The notes under the pieces: generated by a model
Told to the model about the DNA's origin: nothing
Databases searched by the model: none
The model's input: only the letters and a program-made list of their open reading frames with translations
DNA from: Castor canadensis
Lineage: Eukaryota > Chordata > Mammalia > Rodentia > Castoridae
Length of the DNA: 64,000 nt
NCBI RefSeq assembly: GCF_047511655.1
Contig: NC_133390.1
Location: forward strand, 166,258,583-166,322,582
Direction of reading: 5' to 3'
Program-made: the position numbers and the translations under genes
In this document: piece after piece, positions 55,301 through 64,000 of the stretch
Numbering within the stretch: the stretch's first letter is position 1
How the letters are laid out: each line of letters begins with the position of its first letter

Positions 55301-58300
55301 ATGGTGGCAGGTGGAGGAATGCAAATTCAGAAGTCCAGTCCTTGAAGGGGAAAAGTGGGTGACAAGGATGAAAAGGCAGATTGGAGCTAATTCTTTAGGG
55401 CATGGAATGTTGGACTAAGAAGCCCAAGGGAGATGCAGTCCAAAGCAGAGCTGTGGGAGGTCCTGTTTATTTTTATGCTACTTTGCTGGGAGGTTTGAGA
55501 GAGGAGCCTGGCTTCAGGAAAGCTGGTCTGTGTGGGGGCTGGTGGTGAGGCCAGTGCTGAGGGAGAGGCAAATGCCACCAAACCACAGGACTACTTTTGC
55601 CCTTTGAGTGGTTTCTCAGTGAGCAGTTAAAGTAGTGTTTTCCCACTGATGTACAACAGACCTCTAGGAGGCTTTCATCTTGGAAACTGAAACTACATCC
55701 ATCAAACACTAATTCCTCTTCCTTTCTGCCCAGCCCTTGGCAGCCTCCTTGCTGCTTTGTTTCTGTGATTGTGACTACCTCCTATGAGTGGATACTTCAC
55801 ATGTGTGGAATCAATTGTACAATATTTGTTCTTTTGCAACTGGCTTATTTCACTTAGCATAATGTTCTCAAGGTCACCCATGTTGTAACATGTTATGTGT
55901 TAGAATTATCCTTTTTTTTTTTTCTTTTTTTTCTGGTACTAGGGCTTGAACTCAGGGTCTACACCTTGAGCCATTCCACAAGCCCTTTTTTTGTCATGGG
56001 TATTTTCAAGATAGAGTCTCACGAACTATTTGCACAGGCTGGCTTCAAACTACAGTCCTCTTGATCTCTGCCTCCTGAGTAGCTAGGATTGCAGGTGTGA
56101 GCGACCAGAGCCTGACAAAGTGAAATTTATTTTCACAATAAATGGGTTTTGAACTCAGGGCTTCACCTTGCAAAGCAGGCTCTCTACCACTTGAGCTGTA
56201 CTTCCTGTCCTCTTTCATTTTTAAGACTGAGTAATAGTCTATTGTATGTATGTACTGATTTTCTTTGTGTGTGTATATATATAACTTAAAAAAATCAATT
56301 TGATGAATACTTTTTGTAAAATCAACCACAGCCCTTTAAAGTACAATCCAATTGAGTTTCCATAGATGTTCAAAGACAGTCACGAAACTAGCAGCACAGT
56401 CATGTTATAGAACCTTTACATTCACCCCAATGTCCCTCCCTCCACCGCTGGTCTACTTTTTGTCCTTACTGGTTAGTTTGTTTTGTAAAATTTCATATGC
56501 ATGGAATTCTACAATGTGCACCCTTTTATGTCTGCCTTCCTTCCTAATAATGAAACTCAGATTTATGTTCCCTGAATCAGTAGTTTAATTTTTAGGAGAA
56601 TATTTTGATGTTTTGCCTTCCAGCTACACTTGATTCTGCCTGCCTCCAGTGCTGAATCACTTAAGCTCTGGCCTCAGTGTGTTAGTGGCCTGCTTAGGTA
56701 CTCTGCTTTCCAGCACTTCTCCCACCCTGCAACAGCCAGGGGTGCTTCATAACAAGCACATTGGACCTTGATCATCCACTGCGCATATGCATCAGTGGCT
56801 CTGCATAAGGCAGAACCTAAATCAGTTCTACCTGTGGTCTAGTCCCTGTCGTCCCTCCCTCCTCCTTCCCCACATTGTAGCTTTACTGCCCACCTAGCTT
56901 TTTTTTGATGCTTCAGAGCACCTGCGCTCTCTAGTCCGTAAGTCTGTTGAGATCTGGGCAGATCTGGTGCTGCTTGACTAGCACTTGGCACCTAGGTGCA
57001 CAGTTCATGCACCTAGGAATGAAGGAGGTGCTATCATGGGTGCCCGCAAAGCTTTCTGCACATACGAGCCAAGCCCTCTTTCTCTGGTTGGCAGGACGAG
57101 CAGCTGAGGGCCCTGGTGAGGCAGTTCGGACAGCAAGACTGGAAGTTCCTTGCCAGCCACTTTCCTGTGAGTATGGTTCCTCTGTTTCCTCCCCTAGGGG
57201 CAAGGGCTATGGGTGATCAGTCTGTGCCCAGGGCAGACTTTCTGCCAGAGGAGAAAAAAATGGGAGCTCCCTCCTCCCCCTCACTTCCAAAAAAGAAATC
57301 TCACAGGACCTTTCTTCTCAAACAAATTTGAGGCAGTCTGTTGGAACCATATCCACTGCTTGGAACTATCTCCAGGCTGCTTTAGCAGGCCTGATTGTCC
57401 TCAGGCTTAGAGAAATTTGCAGGATGTTATCAGTGGTTTATTTGCATTTTTTCCTGCATGTCAGGAGCAAATAGATACTGTTTCCATATAGAGCCTGAAA
57501 CTGAAGGGAAGGTCATACTTTGAGCAAGCTTGCCTGTGAGGCCCCTGTAAAGCTGGCTATGCTGATACATTTTAAGCATTTAGAGCCTCCTGAGGATGAG
57601 GGTCCCCCACCCTCCAGGACTGCATGTGTCTAGGAGGGAGGAGTGTAGCCTGAGCCCATCTGGCTGACTGCCTGGAACCCACAGGGGTTAATTCACCAGA
57701 TCCTTCTGTCCTTTTCTTCACCCCTCCCCCCTTTTCCATGTAATCTGAACTCTGAGGAATAAAAGTGTTCTCCCAGAAGATAGCAGGGATTCCTGACATG
57801 CCCCCCCAAGATATAGAATCTGAGGTTGTGGCCCCCTCTGTTTGAGTTGTGGAAGGCGGCTTTCCACAGGGGCCTGAGTTTGTCTTCCTTTATAGCAGAG
57901 GAAGAGTACCCATGTTCTGGTATATGGGCTTTGGTGAGTGGACAGGACAGGACACACCCACCCGTGCTGTGCCTGGACCCAGGTCCCTGAGCCCTGTGCT
58001 CAATCAGAGTCCAATCTCATGGTCCCAGAAGTTTTCACAGATTTCTGTTCTTCCTGTTCTTGTCCCAGAACCGCACGGACCAGCAATGCCAGTACCGGTG
58101 GCTGAGGGTTTTGAATCCAGATCTTGTCAAGGGTCCATGGACCAAAGAGGAGGACCAGAAGGTAACTGCTGGCACATAGGGCTGCACACAGTGGGCCTTC
58201 ACCTACCGCCAGTGAGTCAGGCCCTGTAAGGCTGCCCTTCCTGTTGGAAGTTCCCTGCTGAGTAGATGTGAGTCATCCCACTGGTCAGTCTGGACATTCC

Positions 58301-61166
58301 TGTATCACTCCCTCTCTAGTCTCAGTGTCTTCAGGGCTCTCCACTTCCCACATACAGGCTAAGGGCTGTTGGGCAAATTACCTAGCTTCTAGATAAATGG
58401 TAGCAGCACTGCCACATACAGTTGTGGAAGGTAATGGGTGATGTGCATAGGGGCTTACTCAGCCAACGGCAATAGCCGTTACCCTTTATTCTGGTAATGT
58501 AAGCACAGGGCTCAGAGCCTCTGGGGCACCTCACTTCTTTTGATTTTCATTGTCCCATGAGGACCTCCTGAGAAGAGTTGTTATTCCCTTGTTACAGGTG
58601 GGGAGACCAAGGTGCAGAGGGTTGAGTTTTCCTTAAGATGGGAAGGTGTGGCACCATGACTACCCAGGGCTTCTTTCCCCACATTCCCTCATCTCTGCTG
58701 CTTCTCCCTGATGTCAGCCAGAAAGAAGCCATCCCACCCTGGCAGGCACAACCCCCAGGGAAATGGGGGAGGTGAAGGGAACTACATATTTTTAAAAACT
58801 TCTCCACACTCCCCACCCCCAACTCCAAGTGATATGCATTTTGCTGTAAAAATTTAAGCCATAATCTGGTTTCGGTAGTGCATATTTGTAATCCCACTGC
58901 TCAGGAGGCTGAGGCAGGACGACCACAAGTTCAAGGCAGTCTGGGCCACATACTCAGGCCCTATCTCAATTTAAAAGGTGCAGAAATAGAGTATTTCCTC
59001 GCCAAAATCCCTTTGCACAGAAGTATCCACTGTTCCTTGTTGGCTGTAGCTGGCATGCACTTGAAAATGTGTGTTCACAATTGAAGAGGGACCTGGCTGA
59101 GGGGCATTTGTGGACTGAAGTTAGCTCTGTTTTTCTCACAAAAGTCCTGGAGGGGCTTAGGGTACCCTGCGTGGACTGGGGTAGGAAATCTATGTCTTAC
59201 TCTTAGTTCTGGAGTGGGAAGTGAGCCTTGGGTGTGCTGGGAACCCTGTAGGCAGATCCTCCTCTGCTCTTTTCTAAGTGTATTGACTGGTTTGAACCCT
59301 GAAAAGGAAGACAGAATGCCTGCTCCTTATTCTTTGCTGGGTCTTTACTCAAAGATTTCAGGTACTCTTGGCCTTGGTTTATTCTAGGTAATAAATAACA
59401 GTGATGTGTAAGGTGCTCAGGCAGTCATGGTCTGCTCAAAGTCATCCTCTAAGCAACATCTCCAATAACCACCACAGTAGCTCATGTGTTGCTTAAGGGT
59501 TGGGGCCAGTGACACCTCTCAGGGCCAAAGTGAGAGTCACGTGGATGTAAAGGTGCTGAAGTGGAGGTGATAGAGGAGCTGGTCCTGCTGGTTCACATAC
59601 ACTCTTTTCCAAGGTCATTGAGCTGGTCAAGAAGTATGGCACAAAGCATTGGACGCTGATTGCCAAGCACCTGAAGGGCCGGCTGGGGAAGCAGTGCCGT
59701 GAGCGCTGGCACAACCACCTCAACCCTGAAGTGAAAAAATCTTGTTGGACTGAGGAGGAGGACCGCATAATTTGTGAAGCCCACAAAGTGCTGGGCAACC
59801 GCTGGGCTGAGATAGCCAAGATGCTGCCAGGGAGGTGAGCTGCCTTTGAGGGTTTGGGGACTTGAGCAGACAGGGTGATGTTCCAGGAGGTAAGGCCCTT
59901 GCTTGTGATGGGGGAGCATCTGTGTGCATTTATTCCCTAATCTCCAGCAGTGTCTCCAGGGTTCACAAAGGCATGCACAGTCAGGGAGAATAATGAGGAC
60001 TCCAGAAAGGCCAGAGGATGCCAACAGAGGCCTCAGCCAAAAACTCAGGTTGTAGAGTAACCTATTAAAACATAAGTCCTCTGTCCCCATTTTTCTCTTT
60101 GTATCAAAATGGTTTCCCCAGGTCTCTCTATATAGGTCAGGTTGGCTTTAAACTCAAGATCCTTCTGCTAGGGTTATGAGTTTACCACCACTCCTGGCCA
60201 TACTCATCTCTTTTTAAAATTCTTCTGGTATTTACCTCCATATTTTCAAATAATACACCATTTTTTAACCTTTTTTTTGGTGGTATTGGAGTTTGAACTC
60301 AGGGCCTAGAGCTTGCTAGGCAGGCAGTCTATCACTTGAGCCACTTCTCCAGCCCTTTCCATGTTGGGTAAGGTCTCTCAGACTATTCGTCTGGGCTGAC
60401 CTTAAGTCATGATCCTCCTGTTTTCTGCCTCCTGAGTAGCTAGGATTACAGGTGTGAGCCACTGGAACTGGGCTGTAACTTGGTTTTTATTTACAGGAGA
60501 CTTAGCTTTCTTAGACTTTCCTATCCTTCCATGTTCCCATTGCCCCAGTATACTACCATAATTTTTAGTTAAAACAACAGTATTTGCAATATTATTGCCT
60601 TGTAAACAAAACTCAATTGCTAGTACTACTATCTAGGATTATGTTTCCTTCTTGTCTGGCATTGTCTTCCTGGAGTTAATTACTGCTTTGATTTTTCATT
60701 CACATAGTTTTCAATACAGCTTTTTAGTTTTTGTCAGTGGCCCATCACATCCTCAGAACATCCATCATTGCTTTTTCTAAGTGCTCAGAATGTATCAGGC
60801 GAAATATTTCCTCCAAAGAACCAATCCTAACGATCTGCCCTTTTTCCATTTTCCTGTTGCATTTCAGGACTGTTTCCCTATTACTTTGGAGCATTCCTTT
60901 GCCTCTCCTATGTTAGATCCCTCTTCTTTCTTGGTTTACTTGTTTTGATGGAGCATACCCTTCATTAGCATCCTGAGATCAGTGAGGCAAAATTTTGGCA
61001 ATTGCATGTCTAAAGGTGTTTTCCTTTAGAATATTGAGTTTCTTTCAGAGTATTGAAGTCATTCCATGATCTTTTTAATCTTCGAATCTTTAGAAATTAT
61101 GTTGACTAAAAAGTTTAGTCTGTAAGGTACACTTCTGCTTCTCTTTCTGACATCCTATTCTTATTT

Positions 61167-61198
<32 letters not shown>

Positions 61199-64000
61199 GG
61201 TGGTACCGGGGTTTGAACTCTGGGTGTCTTTCTTGGTAGGCAGGTGCTGCTCTATGACGTGAGCGATTCCATCAGCCATTTTCGTGATGTGTATTTTCCA
61301 GATAGGGTTTCATCAACTATTTTTCTGGGCCGGCTTCAAACCACAATCCTGATCGCTGCCTTCTAAGTAGCTAGGATTACAGGCCAGAGTCACCAGGCTC
61401 TATTTTGTTTTTAGCAGTTTGTTACACTATTTACTAAGTGTTTAAAAATATACCTCCTCCTTCCTGCATTGTCAGTTTCCTCAGTGTATGTTTGTTTGTT
61501 CTGCTAGCTCTATTTTATATTGGATACTTTGTTTGAGAGGGTCTGCTGATCTTTGACTGGCTATTCACAGTTAGAAACCAGTCACTAGAAATTGATTGGA
61601 GGCTAGGTGTGGTAGCTCCTGCCTAGGATCTCAATACTTGAGAGGCTGAGGCAAGAGAAGCGTGAGTTTGAGGCCAGCCTGGGCTACGTAGTGAGACTGT
61701 CTCAAAAAGAAAAGGTAGTTTGGAAGCTCAGTGCACATAGGTGTACTTAACCTGCCAATATGTTTTTGCTGCAGGTATTGGGAGGACATCTGAAAAATGA
61801 TCAGTTTTCTGGCATTGTTCCTTTTCCAGGAGATGAATGAGCCTTGTGAGAGATCTAGAGCAGGGCAGGGAGAAGTGGACTGGTAATGTCCCATCAGTGT
61901 CACATTTTCCTTAGCCCCAGTTTACCATCCCTGCCTTCTACTATGGCCGCAGTTGCCTGGTCATTTCTTCCTAGAGAGGAAGCCTCCCTGCAAGATTGGG
62001 GCTAGGATCTGAGCGGAAGTCTGAATAACTGCTCTGTTTTTAGCTTGTGCTTCATCCTTGCTTTTCACTGGGCCTGGGTCCTCCCCTGGGGCTTTTGGGT
62101 TCTGCGAAAGAGCCCTGGGATGATTTGGCTCAGTTCTTGCCAGAATCTTTCTCTGGGGCCAGTTTGGTTTCAATTTCCAGTTTCTAAGTTGGGCATTGCT
62201 CCCATAACTGAAAACTTGAGAAATCTCTTATTTGCTGCTGTATCCTACATGGTTATTTTACCTTTTTTTTGTGGTGGGGATTGAAGCCAGGGCCTTGCAC
62301 ATACAAGGTACACACTCTCAGCACTGAGCCATGTTCACAGCCCTTTATTTTGTTTTCTTTCTTTGACATGGCAGTGTGGTCTGGGGAGGGAGGGGAGAGA
62401 AAATGCTGGGTGATGTTTCTCCTGAAGTCTGGAATTACCTAGTTAAAGAACTCAAAGCAAAGAACATCATTTTGAAGGGATCTGTCCTAAGTGTTGAGCT
62501 GGAGACTCAGGCCTCTTTCCTAAGGTGGCCTGGTTGGCCCCATCTTGCTCTACTGTCACCTCGGTCTCTTTCCTAAGGTGGCCTGGTTGGCCCTACCTTG
62601 CTCTACTGTCACCTCGGTCACTTAGTCATTATTAACTGCTCTGCCTTCTTTCAGTCTCTCAAGTACTGTGAACTCCTGTGATAACTCCTCCTGCTCCTCT
62701 GTGGGCCTGAAATACTCTGCTGCTTTGCTCCTGCTGCCTGTTGTGAGCTCATGGGCTTTCATCCTCCAGTGCTCAGTGAGGGTGCTGTTTGTAGAGAATA
62801 TTTCTCTGCTTCCAGACTATAGGTTGGTCCTGGTGACCTCTATATAGTGCCCCTACCAGTCTTCTGAGCAGTGTGTACTGTAATTGCAAAAAGATGTGAT
62901 GCCTGTTTCCCCCACTAGGTAAAACTAAATGTCAGCCTGTCTTATTTGTCTGTGTATCCACAGTGCCTAGAATAAAGCCTAGTGTGTAGTGGGTGCTTTA
63001 TAAATGTATGTTAGGAAAAGCATGGATCTCATCATAGCTGGAAGGACTCTGATCTTGGGGTGGGAGGGGTAGGGAGGTGTTTTGGGTCAGTCCTCCCTAA
63101 AGAGGTCGTGAACCTGAGATGCAAAGATTCAGGTATGTGTGATTACTGAAGTAGAAGCTTTCTTCTTTGAGAGGAGAACTGGAATAGAGAAGGAGCCAAA
63201 CAAGGATGGGGTCTTAGGTACAAAGCCATATGTATGCGTGAGAGGCGTGTGTGAACGTGTGAAGCAGAGTCAACTATATGTGAGTTGGGTAGCTCCTGAG
63301 CATCTTTGGTGTGTCTTCCAGCTACCATTCTTCAGAGAGTCTTAGGTAGAAGATGTTGGCAAAAACACTTAGAGCACCTGAGGGTTGGGTGTTTGTACTC
63401 AAGGGGAAGCTGGGTGAAGCACCACCAGCCCAGTCAGCATTGTGTCCTGAGGGTCTGGGATGCAAGTGATCAGATACAGATCCTCTTTATACTGCGTGCT
63501 CAGCTAAGTTTTTATTCTGTTCTGATCACATCTCGAGGAAAAAGCACTCTGCTGGAGCCCACAGAAGGAAATGCCTACTGTGTGTTGGCCCTTCTCTGCT
63601 GTGTAGCAGTGCATACTGCTACATGGTTAGACTGCCATGTGGTTTGGTGCTTCTGAAGTGCCTACTTCTAGATTTTTTTTTTCTTTTTTTTGGTGGTACT
63701 GGGGGCGGTTTGAACTCAGGGCCTCTTGCATACTAGGCAGGCGCTCTACTACTTGATCCACTCTACGAACCCAACTGGTGCCCAGTCTTACATGGGTATG
63801 TGTGTCTGTAAGGTAGTACTACCTTATGCTTGTGTGTTACTACCGTCCCACTCTGCTTTTGCACTGCCGTTCTACTGCACAACTGTAGCTGTGTCTCATC
63901 TTCAGTGAAGTGGTGGAAGTGACAATAAACACAGAATAGCCTTCTGATTTTCCAATTGAAGAGACTCAGGTGTAAACAGTAAGGGGACCCTCTGCCCTCC
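49329..64000 (+). CDS. MYBL2: MYBL2 (B-Myb), 5' part, exons 1-5; continues past the window
   Basis: MYBL2 is a nuclear Myb transcription factor that joins the MuvB core (LIN9, LIN54 and others) to switch on G2/M genes. The visible coding exons 49329-49348, 52808-52901, 57095-57166, 58069-58161 and 59614-59834 join in phase and give residues 1-166 plus two bases of Arg167. R1 carries Trp34, Trp54 and Trp73; R2 Trp86, Trp106 and Trp125; R3 Trp138 and Trp157, with the third R3 Trp in the next exon. The repeats are nearly identical to the human and mouse proteins I recall. The next exon, the transactivation domain and the C-terminal regulatory part lie beyond 64000. Confidence 0.96.
49349..52807 (+). 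other. MYBL2: MYBL2 intron 1
   Basis: The first 300 bases are still CpG island; 49650-50650 is moderately GC-rich and unique. MIR-like piece at 50680-50760; tandem 20-base duplication at 50853-50893; no recognised element in 50900-51620; composite SINE - (51630-51830); nothing in 51835-52140; ID-like + (52148-52235); ID - (52305-52400); antisense B1/ID piece (52520-52670). The acceptor CTTCCCTGCAG is strong. Confidence 0.7.
52808..52901 (+). CDS. MYBL2: MYBL2 exon 2
   Basis: Completes Gly7 and encodes residues 8-38 (EELEELHYQDVDSDVLEQRD and onward to KWTHEE), the acidic N-terminus and the start of R1 with Trp34. The donor GAG|GTGAGT is perfect. Confidence 0.96.
52902..57094 (+). other. MYBL2: MYBL2 intron 2
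   Basis: Contents: ancient repeat, possibly LTR-derived (53140-53525); antisense SINE pieces (53565-53745, 53750-53820, 53825-53910, 53955-54090 and 54228-54310); antisense L1 (54520-54700); B1-like + (54725-54850); ancient repeat of uncertain family (55130-55420); no recognised element in 55430-55770; antisense L1 (55780-55910 and 56215-56270) split by an antisense composite SINE (55915-56115) and ID (56135-56215); further antisense L1-like sequence (56290-56590). Nothing recognised in 56600-57090. Confidence 0.65.
57095..57166 (+). CDS. MYBL2: MYBL2 exon 3
   Basis: Encodes residues 39-62 (DEQLRALVRQFGQQDWKFLA and SHFP), the middle of R1 with Trp54. Exactly 24 codons. The donor is CCT|GTGAGT. 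Confidence 0.97.
57167..58068 (+). other. MYBL2: MYBL2 intron 3
   Basis: Unique sequence of about 900 bases. No repeat or other gene is recognised. Confidence 0.7.
58069..58161 (+). CDS. MYBL2: MYBL2 exon 4
   Basis: Encodes residues 63-93 (NRTDQQCQYRWLRVLNPDLV onward to EEDQK), the end of R1 (Trp73, recognition helix) and the start of R2 (Trp86). The acceptor is TGTCCCAG and the donor AAG|GTAACT. Confidence 0.97.
58162..59613 (+). other. MYBL2: MYBL2 intron 4
   Basis: MIR-like remnant near 58470-58640 and a B1-like SINE + at 58875-58980. The rest is unique with nothing recognised. Confidence 0.65.
59614..59834 (+). CDS. MYBL2: MYBL2 exon 5
   Basis: Encodes residues 94-166 and two bases of Arg167: the rest of R2 (Trp106, Trp125, with GRLGKQCRERWHNHLNPEV) and most of R3 (Trp138, Trp157, AEIAKMLPG). 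His105 stands where I recall Gln in human and mouse. The donor is GAG|GTGAGC. Confidence 0.97.
59835..64000 (+). other. MYBL2: MYBL2 intron 5, incomplete at window edge
   Basis: No exon continuing R3 (TDNAVKNHW) is found up to the edge. Contents: antisense SINE pieces (60115-60205 and 60270-60475); long T run plus composite - (61168-61395); B1-like + (61600-61710); ID - (62265-62345); 53-base tandem duplication (62513-62618); composite or ID - (63680-63775). Nothing recognised in 60490-61150, 61720-62250 or 62620-63670. Confidence 0.7.
62513..62618 (+). repeat. 53-bp tandem duplication
   Basis: Two adjacent copies of a unit beginning CTCTTTCCTAAGGTGGCC and ending CTGTCACCTCGGT, starting at 62513 and 62566. 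They differ at only about two positions, so the duplication is recent. Confidence 0.9.

Overview
The window is mammalian nuclear DNA: interrupted genes with GT-AG introns, two CpG-rich promoters, and dense SINE, LINE and LTR insertions. The SINEs are tRNA-Ala-derived ID-type monomers, B1-like (7SL-derived) monomers, and composites of a B1-like left half joined to an ID-like right half. These point to a rodent. The abundance of the composite form suggests a lineage outside mouse and rat, possibly Castorimorpha (beaver or kin), but that is a weak inference.

Two genes are present, both on the + strand. IFT52, an intraflagellar transport B-core subunit, is complete: exon 1 lies in a CpG-rich promoter near 2.1 kb and the stop codon is at 37974-37976. 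Its thirteen downstream coding exons give 437 codons, the same length as I recall for human IFT52, with every junction in phase. The usual ATG start codon is GTG here. An ATG in strong context in exon 1 splices in frame into exon 2 and would add nine residues (446 aa), which makes it the most interesting coding observation in the window. From about 49.1 kb to the right edge lie the promoter and first five exons of MYBL2 (B-Myb), coding for residues 1-166 (R1, R2 and most of R3 of the DNA-binding domain). The rest of MYBL2 is outside the window. IFT52 followed by MYBL2 in the same orientation matches the human chromosome 20q13.12 order. The MYBL2 promoter carries the E2F site with adjacent CHR-like element known from B-myb.

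The roughly 11-kb interval between the genes holds SINEs, an L1 remnant, an unexplained GC-rich exon-like island near 39.6 kb, and an old class I endogenous retrovirus (43248-46318, minus strand). The provirus has two diverged LTRs, a tRNA-Phe-like primer binding site, a minisatellite-like leader, a broken gag, no pol and a truncated env. It split a pre-existing MIR element. Introns are mostly repeats: about 80 SINE copies, L1 remnants, MIRs, one MER5A-type DNA transposon and several microsatellites. I saw no functional RNA gene, CRISPR array or prokaryotic feature. The two genes share no pathway that the sequence shows.
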